Notes: generated by a model from the sequence alone, not told the origin. Counted from the first letter of the stretch, positions 53,810 through 63,988 are shown. The stretch is DNA of 64,000 nt from Fen731 sp964481885 (GCA_964481885.1 CAYZUS010000007.1:1-64000), one strand, 5' to 3'. Made by a program: numbers and translations.

Positions 53810-56800
53810 TTAAAAAACCCCATTTCCTTCAGCCAGTTTCTTATAGAATTCGTATTTTTCTTTTGCTTCCTTATCAGCCTCAGCAAACAACCTTTCAGCA
53901 TCAGCAGGAAATGTCTTGGAGAGTGAAGAAAATCTTACTTCATTATTAAGAAATTCCCTGAATGATTCTTTTGGCTCTTTTGAATCAAGGCTGAATGGAT
54001 TTTTACCCTGCTCCTTCAGCTGTGGATTATATCTGTATAAATGCCAGTAACCTGCATCAACTGCCTGTTTCTGCCTGTATTGAGCGTAAGACATTCCAGC
54101 CTTTATCCCATGATTTATACATGAAGAATAAGCTATTATAATCGATGGGCCCTTGTAGGACTCAGCTTCATGGAAAGCTTTCAGGGTTTGGTTCATGTTG
54201 GCGCCCATTGCAATCTGTGCCACATAAATATACCCGTAAGTCATGGATATGAGACCCAGGTCTTTTTTCTTGACCTGTTTTCCTGCAGTTGCAAACTTGG
54301 CAACCGCACCCTTGGGTGTAGATTTTGATGACTGCCCTCCGGTATTGGAATATACCTCCGTATCAACAACAAGGACATTTATGTCCTCATTTGATGCCAG
54401 GACATGGTCCAGCCCGCCGTAACCGATATCATATGCCCATCCGTCACCACCCAGCGCCCATACTGATTTCTTTATAAGGTAGTCTTTTAACAAGAGTATC
54501 TCGCTGCGAATCTCTTCGGCCCTTGTATCTTTTATTTTTACTGAAAGCACATCCACGACTTTTTCAGATGCAGTTATGCTCTCTTTACCATTCTCCTTGT
54601 TTATGATCCATTCATTTAACGCATCCTTTATTTTCTGGTCAACGGAACCACATAAAAGCATTTCTTTGGCCAGATTTTCTACCCTGTTTCTCTGCTGATT
54701 AAATGACAGAACCATTCCATATCCGTATTCTGCATTATCCTCAAAAAGTGAATTGGCATACGCAGGGCCACGGCCCTTTGAATTTACTGTATATGGTATG
54801 CTTGGAGCAGTTGCGCCCCATATAAATGAGCAGCCTGTGGCATTTGCTATAAGCATCCTGTCTCCGAAAAGCTGGGTTGCAAGTTTTACGTACGGAGTCT
54901 CTCCGCAGCCTGCGCAAGCTCCTGAAAACTCGAGCAGTGGTTGTTTGAACTGGCTGCCCTTAAGAGTATCGTCAGCAACAAGGTTTTCTTTTGGCTTTAT
55001 TGTTACTGCATAATTCCACAAAGCTGATTGTTTTTCCTGGGTCCTGAACGGCTGCATTACAAGAGCTTTTTGTTTCGCAGGACAAGTCTGCGCACAGTTT
55101 CCGCATCCGGTGCAGTCGTAATAACTCAGCTGGATTTTGTATTTGTGTCCCTCAAGCCCCTTGCCTTTGGCTTCGAGCATGTCAAAACCTTCCGGTGCAT
55201 CTTTGGCTTCTTTTTCATCAAGCAGGAAAGGCCTTATTGCTGCATGTGGGCACACATAAGAGCACTGGTTGCACTGAATGCAGTTTTCTTTCACCCATTC
55301 AGGTACACTTATTGCAATCCCCCTCTTTTCATAAGCTGCCGTTCCAAGAGGGAATGTGCCGTCTTCAGCGTCTACAAATGCGCTGACCGGTATTGAGTCC
55401 CCTTCATGCCTGTTTACAACTCTTAAAAGATTTTTAATGATATCAGGTTCCATTGCTCCTTTAATATCTGCAACTTCCTGGGCATCTTTCCACGATACTG
55501 GTATGTCAATCTTGACCATTGCGTCAATTCCCTGGTCTATTGCCTCATTATTCATCCTTACAATATCTTCGCCTTTGGAGCCATATGTCTTTGTAACAGC
55601 CTTTTTCATGAATTTTATTGCATCATCCAATGGGATTACGTTTGAAAGTTTAAAGAATGCCGACTGCATCACCATGTTTATCCTGTTTCCAAGACCAATA
55701 TTACCGGCTATTTTGGTTGCATCAATTATATAAAAATTAATATTATGGACAGCAAGATATTTTTTAAGGTTTCCAGGAAGCTTGTCATCAAGTTCTTCCG
55801 GTGACCATTCACAGTTTAAAATAAATGTCCCGCCATCTTTTAAGCCTTTTACCAGGTCGTACTGATTTACATAAGCCTGGTTATGGCATGCAATAAAATC
55901 AGAAGTTGAAACGTAATACGGAGATTTGATAAGTTTTTTACCAAACCTTAAATGCGAGATTGTAACACCTCCGGATTTTTTTGAGTCATATTCAAAATAA
56001 CCCTGTGCATAAAGATCTGTGTTATCACCAATGATTTTAATTGAATTCTTATTGGCACCAACCGTACCGTCAGAACCCAGGCCCCAGAACTTGCACCTTA
56101 TGGTGCCCTCGGGTGATGTAACTATATTATCTTTGACTTCAAGGGAGTAATGCGTAACGTCATCATTGATTCCCACAGTAAAATGATCTTTTGGCTGGTC
56201 AAGTTTCAGATTATCAAAAACTGCTTTCATCTGTGAAGGAGTTGTGTCTTTGGATGAAAGGCCGTATATTCCACCTATTATTACTGGTCTTTTGGACTGA
56301 TTGTAAAACAATGTTTTTATATCTTCCAGCAAAGGTTCTCCTAGTGAACCAGGCTCTTTTGTTCTGTCAAGAACAACTATCTTTTTAACTGATTTGGGAA
56401 GCGCGTCCAGAAAATGTTTCTGGGAAAACGGTCTGTAAAGCCTTACTTTGATGAGCCCGACTTTTTCGCCTTTGCCTGCCAGGTAGTCAATGGTTTCTTC
56501 TATGGTCTCAATTGCCGAACCCATTGCCACTACAATATTTTCAGCATCCGGAGCGCCATAGTAATCAAACAGGTTGTATTGCCTTCCGGTTAAATCACTG
56601 ATTTTTTTCATATATTCAGCAACTATTTCAGGAACTGCCTCATGAAACTTGTTCTGAGCTTCTTTTGCCTGAAAGAATATGTCAGGATTCTGTGCCGTAC
56701 CCCTGATTATGGGATGATCGGGATTTAATGATGAATCCCTGAATCTCTTTATTGCATCATGATCCACAAGCTTCTTAAAATCTTCATAGTCAATTACAGA

Positions 56801-57352
56801 AATCTTCTGGATTTCACTTGATGTCCTGAATCCGTCAAAAAAATGGACAAAAGGTATCCTGGACTTTATTGCAGCCATATGCGCAACACCAGCAAGGTCC
56901 ATGATTTCCTGGACTGAACCGGAGGCAAGCATGGCCCAACCGGTCTGCCTGCATGCCATTACATCTGAGTGGTCCCCGAAGATTGAAAGCGCATGGGTGG
57001 CTACGGTACGAGCGCTGACATGCAAGACTCCCGGCAGCAATTCGCCGGCAATCTTGTACATATTTGGAATCATAAGCAAAAGCCCCTGTGAAGCTGTATA
57101 GCTTGTTGAGAGCGCTCCTGCTGCAAGAGAACCATGGATTGCCCCTGCTGCTCCTCCTTCTGATTGAAGTTCTGCTACAAGTACGGGCTGCCCAAACATA
57201 TTTTTCCTGGAATGTGCCGCCCAGTCGTCGACATACTCGCCCATTGTGGAGGATGGGGTAATCGGGTATATTGCTGCAACTTCTGTAAATGCATAAGATA
57301 CATAAGCTGCCGCTGAATTACCATCCATCGTTTCCATTTTCTGCTTTGTCAT
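53810..57352 (-). CDS. nifJ: Pyruvate:ferredoxin (flavodoxin) oxidoreductase
   Basis: Single-chain PFOR that interconverts pyruvate plus CoA with acetyl-CoA, CO2 and reduced ferredoxin. Domains in order: pyrimidine-binding TPP domain (AVYPITPSSTMGEYVDDWA), domain II, CoA domain, gamma-type domain, two-cluster ferredoxin domain (CIQCNQCSYVCPHAAI; CTGCGNCAQTCPAK), then the TPP-pyrophosphate domain with CAGCGETPYVKL and DTEVYSNTGGQSSKSTPKG. 1180 aa is full length. It marks an anaerobic carbon metabolism. Monocistronic, ATG 57352 with AGGAG upstream. Confidence 0.98.
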   Translation of the reverse strand: MTKQKMETMDGNSAAAYVSYAFTEVAAIYPITPSSTMGEYVDDWAAHSRKNMFGQPVLVAELQSEGGAAGAIHGSLAAGALSTSYTASQGLLLMIPNMYKIAGELLPGVLHVSARTVATHALSIFGDHSDVMACRQTGWAMLASGSVQEIMDLAGVAHMAAIKSRIPFVHFFDGFRTSSEIQKISVIDYEDFKKLVDHDAIKRFRDSSLNPDHPIIRGTAQNPDIFFQAKEAQNKFHEAVPEIVAEYMKKISDLTGRQYNLFDYYGAPDAENIVVAMGSAIETIEETIDYLAGKGEKVGLIKVRLYRPFSQKHFLDALPKSVKKIVVLDRTKEPGSLGEPLLEDIKTLFYNQSKRPVIIGGIYGLSSKDTTPSQMKAVFDNLKLDQPKDHFTVGINDDVTHYSLEVKDNIVTSPEGTIRCKFWGLGSDGTVGANKNSIKIIGDNTDLYAQGYFEYDSKKSGGVTISHLRFGKKLIKSPYYVSTSDFIACHNQAYVNQYDLVKGLKDGGTFILNCEWSPEELDDKLPGNLKKYLAVHNINFYIIDATKIAGNIGLGNRINMVMQSAFFKLSNVIPLDDAIKFMKKAVTKTYGSKGEDIVRMNNEAIDQGIDAMVKIDIPVSWKDAQEVADIKGAMEPDIIKNLLRVVNRHEGDSIPVSAFVDAEDGTFPLGTAAYEKRGIAISVPEWVKENCIQCNQCSYVCPHAAIRPFLLDEKEAKDAPEGFDMLEAKGKGLEGHKYKIQLSYYDCTGCGNCAQTCPAKQKALVMQPFRTQEKQSALWNYAVTIKPKENLVADDTLKGSQFKQPLLEFSGACAGCGETPYVKLATQLFGDRMLIANATGCSFIWGATAPSIPYTVNSKGRGPAYANSLFEDNAEYGYGMVLSFNQQRNRVENLAKEMLLCGSVDQKIKDALNEWIINKENGKESITASEKVVDVLSVKIKDTRAEEIRSEILLLKDYLIKKSVWALGGDGWAYDIGYGGLDHVLASNEDINVLVVDTEVYSNTGGQSSKSTPKGAVAKFATAGKQVKKKDLGLISMTYGYIYVAQIAMGANMNQTLKAFHEAESYKGPSIIIAYSSCINHGIKAGMSYAQYRQKQAVDAGYWHLYRYNPQLKEQGKNPFSLDSKEPKESFREFLNNEVRFSSLSKTFPADAERLFAEADKEAKEKYEFYKKLAEGNGVF

Positions 57353-57702
57353 TTGGTTACTTCTCCTTTGGATTTATTAAATTACTTTTTAAATATTTGC
57401 TTGAAACTTATTTGTTTATTTACGAATAACTCTGATTTTATTTAATTATCTTTTTATATCAGCCCTAAAATTTTCACGACCTGGTTTAAATTGCAAAATG
57501 TTTACCGGAAACTATTTAATTCTTGGTGAATAACTAATTTTATGCCGACTTAATTGTTAAAATTAGGCTTGGAAACTTTTTATTCATGCTATTTTATCCA
57601 ATTATTCAGCAGGAACTATTTGATTATTCGCTTGATATCTCATATTTTTTACCATCAAGTCTCAGGTCAAACCTCGAAATTATATCACAATTTTTAAAGA
57701 AC
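57353..57702. other. Intergenic region between recR and nifJ
   Basis: About 350 bp, A/T-rich, no gene seen. It holds one copy of the short element caattattcagcaggaac (57599), shared with the priA-metK spacer, and should carry the nifJ promoter. Confidence 0.5.
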
Positions 57703-58302
57703 TCAAAACTCTTTTCTGTCATTTAATGCCCTGCCAAGCGTAACCTCGTCAGCATATTCAATTACACCGCCAACAGGCAATCCACTTGCAAGTCTTGTTA
57801 TTTTTATTTCAAGGGGCTTTAGAATCTTCTTTAAATAAGTCGATGTACTTTCGCCCTCTACAGTAGGATTTAGTGCAAAAATTATCTCATCTATGTCTAT
57901 TTTTTTTATGCGTTCAAGAAGCGCCGGGACCCTGATTTCTTCCGGGCCGATATTGTCAATCGGAGAAAGAAGGTTTCCAAGCACATGATAGAGCCCTTTG
58001 TACTCCCCCGTGTTTTCCATGATTGCAACATCTGATACTTCCTGGACTATACAAATTTTTCTTATGTCCCTGCCTGAGTCGCTGCAAATATTACATACTT
58101 CTTCTTCTGAAATGCTGAAGCAAATTGAGCAAAACCTGATTTTTTCACTCATTTCAATCATTGATTGAGCAAATCTTTCAATATCGCGGGACTGTTGCTT
58201 TAAGAGATAGTAAACTATCCTTTTTGCTGATTTGGGCCCGATACCGGGCAGCCTTTTAAACTCATTAATTAAATTTTCTATACTTTTAATAAATAATGCC
58301 AT
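57703..58302 (-). CDS. recR: Recombination mediator protein RecR
   Basis: RecFOR pathway protein. Helix-hairpin-helix LPGIGPKSAKRIVYYLL, four-Cys zinc finger FCSICFSISEEEVCNIC, Toprim domain ICIVQEVSDVAIMENTGEYK, and C-terminal ASGLPVGGVIEYADEVTLGRAL. 199 aa. Part of dnaX-ybaB-recR; 200 bp of spacer without features separates it from ybaB. Confidence 0.97.
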   Translation of the reverse strand: MALFIKSIENLINEFKRLPGIGPKSAKRIVYYLLKQQSRDIERFAQSMIEMSEKIRFCSICFSISEEEVCNICSDSGRDIRKICIVQEVSDVAIMENTGEYKGLYHVLGNLLSPIDNIGPEEIRVPALLERIKKIDIDEIIFALNPTVEGESTSTYLKKILKPLEIKITRLASGLPVGGVIEYADEVTLGRALNDRKEF

Positions 58303-58502
58303 ATCCCGTTCGCCTCATCCGACATAAACCTTTTGGTCTGATTAAATCATTTCTATAATATAAAGCACCTTACATATATTTAAGTCATCTCATCTGTAAT
58401 ATAATACTTTGTTTGAATGAGTAGTTGTGTCCGTAAAGTAAACCGCTTTATAAGCAATAAATCACATCCAGTGCTTCTTAGAGTTTCCTTTATTTTAAGG
58501 CA

Positions 58503-58811
58503 TCAGAACCCCGGGATACTCATGCCTCCTGTAACTGCCATAAGTTTTGCTTTGGCGTCATCTTTGGACTGCCTGATTGCGTCATTTAAAGCCACAAGAA
58601 CCATATCCTGAAGCATTTCTATATCAGCAGGTTCAAAAGCTCCTTTGTCAATATTAACTTCCAGGACTTCCTGGTCACCATTAACTTTAACCTTAACCGC
58701 TCCACCTCCTGAAGATGCTTCATAAATCGTGTTTTTTAGCTCTTCCTGTATTTTTTCCATTTGTCTTTGGGCAACCTGTGCCTGTTTCATCAAATCATTA
58801 ATATTCATCAT
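58503..58811 (-). CDS. ybaB: YbaB/EbfC-family nucleoid-associated protein
   Basis: 102-aa DNA-binding dimer: DLMKQAQVAQRQMEKIQEEL, VKVKVNGDQEVLEVNIDKGA and MLQDMVLVALNDAIRQSK are typical. The start overlaps the dnaX stop, with AAAGGAG upstream. Location between dnaX and recR is the conserved one. Confidence 0.95.
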   Translation of the reverse strand: MMNINDLMKQAQVAQRQMEKIQEELKNTIYEASSGGGAVKVKVNGDQEVLEVNIDKGAFEPADIEMLQDMVLVALNDAIRQSKDDAKAKLMAVTGGMSIPGF

Positions 58812-60937
58812 TTCTCCTTTACTTTAAATTTTGCTTCAAAATATCCAAGATCATCGCTGCCCGTATTTGCATCTTTGTTATCCGGTCCCTCGTTAAAAGC
58901 AGCAGTATTTTTACTCGCATTAATTTCCCGGTTATTGACATTTAACAGGTTTAAGTCCAAGCCTGTAGTATCGTTATGGCTAAGGGGTAAATCCTTTGGG
59001 GTCCGGATTTTCCTGTCCTGATGTACAAGATCGATGCTTTCGCTTATATTTTTGTCGCTTATAAAATCAAATGTTATTTCAAATTTTTCTCCTGCAAGTG
59101 ATATTAAAAGCTCCTGGATAAATGTTCGGTTTTCGAGCTTGCCAAGCTCTTTTTTATGCCAGTGATTTTTTGGTTCAAGTGAAAAAAATATTTTATCTCC
59201 CTGAACCTTAAATCTTTTTACTTCTTTTAATACTGCATGGAGAGGAACACTCTTTGCTTTTATTTTTGCAAGCACATCCTCCCATATTGCAGGGATAAGA
59301 TGTGAAAAATCATCGGAATCTTTACTGGCGGCCACTTTTTCTGTTACAGTTCCAGATATCTGTCTGTCTGAGGCACTGTCTGCAGGTTCACTTTTGGTGA
59401 GTACACTTTTTATTGCTGCCTCACTGGGAGCTGTTTCAGGTATGTTTTTGGTCACTGAAACACCGGTTAAACTTTCGCCATATGCCTTATCCTCAGCCTT
59501 ATCTTGTGCTGTTTTATCATAGCCTGTTTTATCAGTTTCTGCTCGAGCTACATTCGAAGAAATATTTTCGGCAGAAGCTGTTTTTTTCTGCCCGGGCATT
59601 TCTTTTTTGGTTATTTCTTCATCAGCATCAAAGGTTTCAATACTTAAACCTACTGGAGCTGTAGCCTCAACATTATTTTCGCTCCCGATATTTGCTCCCA
59701 CAGATTTATTATTATATTGGTGATCAGCCTCCCGGTTCATTATTTTTGGGCCTGGCACCGCCGGAGTGCCTTGCAGTGCAGAAGTATTATTATTTACCTG
59801 GCTGTTTTGTATATTCTGATTATTCTGTATCGGTTGGCCACCTTTTACTGATTCGGTGTGTAAAGCTTTAATGACCGCAGCTTTAAAAAAAGTCTTTGGG
59901 TTCTCGCTGTCTTTAATCTGCGCAAGAAGTCCAGCAAACAAATCAATAAGTTTTTCCAACTGCCCGGAAGCAAAAAGTCCAGCCTGATTGTAATAATTTT
60001 CCCTAAAATCATCAGGCATGTCCAGTATATCCACAGGATTTTCATAATTTTTGATTACATAAAGGCTGTAAAGGTGTTCCAAAAACTCTGAAATAAAAGA
60101 ATTAAGACTAAAAGATGTTGAAAAAAGCCTGCTTACAAATAACAGCCCCTGATTTATGTTTTTTTCAAGAATAATGTTTGCCAGTTCAAAAAGCATGTCC
60201 CGGTCAATTATTCCAAGAAGAGAAGATACCTCATCAACTGTAATCCTGTTGTCACCAAAAGAAGACAGCTGCTCGAGAATTCCGTCAGCGTCCCGAAGGC
60301 TTCCGTTAGAATGTTTTGCGACCATGCTTAAAGCAGAATCGGTAATGTCTATTTTTTCAATTGCTGCAATGTTTTTTAGCCTGTTTTTTATCCTATCAAC
60401 AGGAATAGGCTCAAAATTAAATCTCTGGCAACGAGACAATATGGTCGGTATTACGTCCTGAGGGTGAGTAGTTGCCATCATAAAAATCACATGTTCCGGA
60501 GGTTCTTCCAGTGTTTTCAGTAAAGCGTTAAAGGCTTCAGGTGTCAGCATGTGCACTTCATCAATGATATAGATTTTTTTTCTTAAAACGGTAGGCAAAT
60601 ACTTGACTTTATCTCGAAGGTCCCTTATATGTTCAATTTTCCTGTTTGAAGCAGCATCTATTTCAACGAGATCGACATTTGACCCTGCAGTAATGCTGAT
60701 GCAGTTATCGCATTTATTGCAGGGTTCTGCGCCCGACGCATTTACACAGTTAATGGCTTTTGCAAAAATCCGCGCAATTGATGTCTTGCCTGTACCTTTG
60801 GGTCCACAAAACATATAGCCGTGCACCAGCCTGTTTTTTGAAATGGCATTCTGAAGTGTTGTGACAATATGTTCCTGGCCAACGACCTCAGAAAATGCCT
60901 GAGGGCGCCATTTTCTGTAAAAAGAAATATAACTCAT
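58808..60937 (-). CDS. dnaX: DNA polymerase III subunits gamma and tau
   Basis: Clamp-loader ATPase. Walker A MFCGPKGTGKTSIARIFAKA, zinc module CVNASGAEPCNKCDNC, Walker B YIIDEVHMLTPEAFNALLKTLEEPP and the SRC motif LSRCQRFNF. A long low-complexity Asn/Gln/Lys/Glu-rich linker (residues ~385-575, QPIQNNQNIQNSQVNNN) separates it from the tau C-terminal domain. ATG 60937 (MSYISFYRKWRPQ) is the true start; a longer frame upstream runs into the SRP RNA gene. No obvious slippery frameshift site was noted. Confidence 0.95.
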   Translation of the reverse strand: MSYISFYRKWRPQAFSEVVGQEHIVTTLQNAISKNRLVHGYMFCGPKGTGKTSIARIFAKAINCVNASGAEPCNKCDNCISITAGSNVDLVEIDAASNRKIEHIRDLRDKVKYLPTVLRKKIYIIDEVHMLTPEAFNALLKTLEEPPEHVIFMMATTHPQDVIPTILSRCQRFNFEPIPVDRIKNRLKNIAAIEKIDITDSALSMVAKHSNGSLRDADGILEQLSSFGDNRITVDEVSSLLGIIDRDMLFELANIILEKNINQGLLFVSRLFSTSFSLNSFISEFLEHLYSLYVIKNYENPVDILDMPDDFRENYYNQAGLFASGQLEKLIDLFAGLLAQIKDSENPKTFFKAAVIKALHTESVKGGQPIQNNQNIQNSQVNNNTSALQGTPAVPGPKIMNREADHQYNNKSVGANIGSENNVEATAPVGLSIETFDADEEITKKEMPGQKKTASAENISSNVARAETDKTGYDKTAQDKAEDKAYGESLTGVSVTKNIPETAPSEAAIKSVLTKSEPADSASDRQISGTVTEKVAASKDSDDFSHLIPAIWEDVLAKIKAKSVPLHAVLKEVKRFKVQGDKIFFSLEPKNHWHKKELGKLENRTFIQELLISLAGEKFEITFDFISDKNISESIDLVHQDRKIRTPKDLPLSHNDTTGLDLNLLNVNNREINASKNTAAFNEGPDNKDANTGSDDLGYFEAKFKVKEK

Positions 60938-60974
60938 ATCAGTTGGACCTAAAAAAAATGGTTTAAAAAAATAA

Positions 60975-61248
60975 TCTATAGGACCGTGCACCAGGCTTTG
61001 ACATATGAAAACAAGTGCCACAAGTGCAGTTTGCTCCAGCCAGGCTTCCCCGTAACACCCGAAGAAATTTACTTACCGCTGCTTCCTCTCGGACCTGACG
61101 GGGTTCGTAATACTTCGCCGCACAGGACCCGGCTTTCAACGCCACTTGCACAAGCGCAAACCTCACCAACATAAACCTATGCCTGGAATTCAGCCTCACT
61201 ATAGCGGATTGTGAGTACAGGGCACCGCTAGCTCCCCGCCTAGCACGA
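60975..61248 (-). ncRNA. ffs: Signal recognition particle RNA, long Gram-positive type
   Basis: The minus strand starts GUGCUAGGCGGGGAGCUAGC (5' domain of long SRP RNAs), continues GGUGCCCUGUAC, contains the universal helix 8 sequence GUCAGGUCCGAGAGGAAGCA followed by GCGGUAAG, and ends GGUGCACGGUCC before a U-rich tail UAUUUUUUU. About 270 nt with an Alu-like domain, as in Bacillus and Streptomyces. It lies immediately upstream of dnaX, the common location. Ends are accurate to a few bases. Confidence 0.96.
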
Positions 61249-61292
61249 TTTAGAGAGATTATAGCCTATTTGGCTGACTAATTGAATACCAA

Positions 61293-61397
61293 TCTAACAT
61301 TATGGCCCGCCAGTCTGACATTAGAGCGAGCCAGTCTAATTTTGTGGCCCGCCGCTCTAACATTAGAGCGAGTCAGTCTAATATTATGGCAAATCAG
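61293..61397. repeat. 21-bp tandem repeat in alternating A/B form
   Basis: Five 21-bp units start at 61293, 61314, 61335, 61356 and 61377. Odd units contain 'ttatggcccgcc' (or variants), even units 'ttagagcgag(c/t)cag', giving a 42-bp higher-order period. The apparent plus-strand reading frame over it (LTLWPAS, LTLERAS) is caused by the 21-bp period. Confidence 0.9.
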
Positions 61398-61539
61398 TAA
61401 ATTATTATTACCGAACGTTATAATAGTTGGTCTCAACAGTGTTATTATTTTAAAATTGTTTCCGAATGTTGTTGATTAAATATTTTAAAATAGTAATATC
61501 TCTCTATTTGCAGTATAAGAGTTTTAATATTATTATAAA

Positions 61540-62736
61540 ATGCCCATGAAAAATAATAACCGACTTCAAATCGGCCTTGCAATGAGCGGACATGCAGTAG
61601 CGGACCTTTACTCGAGCTTTATTATCGGCATAATCCCGATTCTTGCAATCAAATTTAGTCTTTCACTATTCCTGGTTGGGATATTGACAGCAATAGCCGG
61701 TATTTCCAACAGCTTAACCCAGCCGATTTTTGGCTATCTTTCTGATAAATACAGCCCGAAATATTTTATGGTTGCGGGCCCTCTGTTTAGCGCTGTTTTA
61801 ATCAGCCTTATGCCCATAATGCCAAGCTATTACCTTGTGGTCATTATTCTGTTTTTGGGAAACTTAAGTATCGCTATGATACATCCACCGGCAGCGGCAA
61901 TGGGCGGCCGGTTTGGCGGCAGAATGAAAGGTTTAAGTAATTCCCTGATTTCATTTTCCGGCACCGTTGGTTATGCTCTCGGTTCAATGCTTATAATAGT
62001 TGTCATTGAAAAAATTGGAATATCCTTTTCCCCGCTAACAATGATACCCGGGATAATAATGGCAATAATTCTTTATAGGTATATTGAAATTCCCATAAAA
62101 ACAGCCAGTACCAAAAGCAGCCATAATTTTTTAACCAAATTAAAAAAAGCAAATAAATATAAAATAATGCAACTTTTTTTAATTTTTATGGCATCTTTTG
62201 CAAGGGACATAATCTGGATATTAATGATTACATTCATGCCGCTATATTTTACGCAATCCGGCATCAAACTATTAAATGTGGGTTTTATTTTAATCCTTTA
62301 TAACATTATAGGTGGTTTTGGAGGCATACTGGCAGGGTACCTGTCTGACAGGATTAAAAGAAAATCATTACTGATCCAGGGCGGACTTTTGCTGTCCGTT
62401 CCATTTATTTTCTTTATGTTTAAAAATCCCGGCCTTATTGGCATAGTTTTTTTCATCCTCACAGGATTTTTCTCAATAGCAACACTTCCGCCATGCATAA
62501 GAATCTCACAGGAAATATTTCCTGGCAGTATGAGCTTTGCTTCTTCGCTTGTAATGGGCCTGAGCGTAGGCACAGGGTCGCTGGCGATGATTGGTTTGGG
62601 AAAAGCAGCTGATAAAATCGGTATTGTAAATACAGTTTATTATTCCATGATAGCTATAGTAGCGATTGTGGCATTGATGAGTTTTTATCCAATGATAGCA
62701 AGAAAAGCTTCGGCCTCCGGAACAGTCTTAAAATAG
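61540..62736 (+). CDS. MFS transporter, fosmidomycin-resistance (Fsr)-like
   Basis: Twelve-helix major facilitator protein. N-terminal SGHAVADLYSSFIIGIIPIL and the loop 2-3 motif GYLSDKYSPKYF, repeated in the second half as GYLSDRIKRKS. MIHPPAAAMGGRFGGRMKGL is typical of the Fsr group. 398 aa; start ATG 61540 or 61546. Probable drug or metabolite efflux; substrate unknown. Monocistronic. Confidence 0.9.
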   Translation: MPMKNNNRLQIGLAMSGHAVADLYSSFIIGIIPILAIKFSLSLFLVGILTAIAGISNSLTQPIFGYLSDKYSPKYFMVAGPLFSAVLISLMPIMPSYYLVVIILFLGNLSIAMIHPPAAAMGGRFGGRMKGLSNSLISFSGTVGYALGSMLIIVVIEKIGISFSPLTMIPGIIMAIILYRYIEIPIKTASTKSSHNFLTKLKKANKYKIMQLFLIFMASFARDIIWILMITFMPLYFTQSGIKLLNVGFILILYNIIGGFGGILAGYLSDRIKRKSLLIQGGLLLSVPFIFFMFKNPGLIGIVFFILTGFFSIATLPPCIRISQEIFPGSMSFASSLVMGLSVGTGSLAMIGLGKAADKIGIVNTVYYSMIAIVAIVALMSFYPMIARKASASGTVLK

Positions 62737-62977
62737 CTTGATATTTTACTTTTGATCGATGATTACCTGGTGTGGCTGCCTGCAACAGCTTGTATATAGT
62801 ATCCCCTGTAATATTTTTTATTATTGCATTAAGTCACCAAGAATTCCCAAGATAACCTATTTTCCTGTCAGCTACTCCAGAATAAGCTCGCATTGATAAG
62901 CATAGATAGCTACGACATATTTATCTCTACAATGTTTGATTCGAAATGAGAAATATAAAAGTTCGAATTGGTTTCAC

Positions 62978-63070
62978 TGGCGGAGAGAGAGGGATTTGAA
63001 CCCTCGAGACAGATTTGGTCTGCCTACTCGATTTCGAGTCGAGCGCTTTCAACCTCTCAGCCATCTCTCC
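62978..63070 (-). tRNA. tRNA-Ser (CGA)
   Basis: Acceptor stem GGAGAGA/TCTCTCC, D-arm GGCTGAGAGGTTGAAAGC, anticodon loop CTCGAAA with anticodon CGA (reads UCG), a long variable arm as in class II tRNAs, T-arm GGGTTCAAATCC, discriminator G and an encoded CCA end. The tRNA-Ser/SRP RNA/dnaX neighbourhood is common in Gram-positives, here with one transporter gene in between. Confidence 0.97.
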
Positions 63071-63126
63071 GTTTTTGTTAATGATAAATAAGAATCACTA
63101 ATTTTGCCATAGTTTTTAAAGCAAAC

Positions 63127-63546
63127 TTAAAGTATTTTTGATGAGCACTTCAAACATTTTTTCTCATGAATGCATACCAGACTGCCGCAAACCCGGCATT
63201 TATATTTTTCCTGCTGATTCTCAATAAATTCATCCAAACCGGATTCTTTAATCTTTTTCTGGTTTGCAACCATACTAAAATCATACCTTTTGGCATACAT
63301 TAGATCCAGCTTCGAGAGAGCTTCGCAGGGAAAAATATCACATTCATGGCAAAAATTCAGATCACCTTTTTTATATTTTATGATGTTCTTGCATTTTTTC
63401 TTGATAAAGGCACAGCTCTTGTTTTGTTCTCGACAGCCAAGACAAGAGGGCCGACCAGGATCCTTTTTCCATGGGGTCTGGTTGCGGACACACAGGGCAC
63501 AATTCATCCCGCAATACGCAATCATATTGCGATTTATTTTTTCCAT
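63127..63546 (-). CDS. DUF3795-family cysteine-rich protein
   Basis: 139 aa with 14 or more cysteines: IAYCGMNCALCVRNQ, PSCLGCREQNKSCAFIKKC and FCHECDIFPCEAL match DUF3795, seen mainly in anaerobes. A second zinc-ribbon-like part (CRVCGSLVCIHEKKCLKCSS) follows. Metal binding is likely; the role is unknown. Confidence 0.87.
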   Translation of the reverse strand: MEKINRNMIAYCGMNCALCVRNQTPWKKDPGRPSCLGCREQNKSCAFIKKKCKNIIKYKKGDLNFCHECDIFPCEALSKLDLMYAKRYDFSMVANQKKIKESGLDEFIENQQEKYKCRVCGSLVCIHEKKCLKCSSKIL

Positions 63547-63700
63547 AATATCATGGCTCCTTAATGCCAGCTGTCCTCAAAAAGGCTTGGCCATATTATC
63601 AATATATGTCTTTAAAAAATTGATAAACTTCTTTATATTTATATCCATCAAGAAAAGAATATAATATCAGTATTTTATTTTAAAAAACGGGAGAAATAAA

Positions 63701-63888
63701 ATGAAAAGAAAATTCATTCCAATAATTATAACTATTATAGTGTTGCTTATGTTTGGTACTGCTGCCACCTGTAATATGTGTGGGATCAACTACACTACAG
63801 ATACTACAGCTTCCGGTGTCGGTGACAATAAAACAAGTGATACTTCATCAGAGAAAACCGATGAAGAAACAGCTGCGCCAACAACTGA
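63701..63888 (+). CDS. Exported protein, truncated by gap
   Basis: ATG 63701 with GGGAG upstream. Signal peptide MKRKFIPIIITIIVLLMFGT, then AATCNMCGINY and a Thr/Ser/Asp-rich linker that runs into the gap. The Cys of AATC could be a lipobox Cys, though Thr at -1 is unusual. The 12 bases after the gap (caagtgatactt) repeat 63834-63845, so the linker probably contains tandem repeats. No domain is visible. Confidence 0.65.
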
Positions 63889-63988
63889 NNNNNNNNNNNN
63901 NNNNNNNNNNNNNNNNNNNNNNNNNNNNNNNNNNNNNNNNNNNNNNNNNNNNNNNNNNNNNNNNNNNNNNNNNNNNNNNNNNNNNNNN
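63889..63988. other. Assembly gap (100 N)
   Basis: Placeholder gap inside the exported-protein gene, bordered on both sides by caagtgatactt. This is the third of four gaps with repeat sequence on at least one side. Confidence 0.99.

Noticed and set aside
60938..61199. N-terminal extension of dnaX and a second small gene
   Set aside because: These frames lie inside the SRP RNA gene; MSYISFYRKWRPQ is the standard DnaX N-terminus.
61282..61479. Plus-strand frame with LTLWPAS/LTLERAS repeats
   Set aside because: Product of the 21-bp tandem repeat; no start signal.
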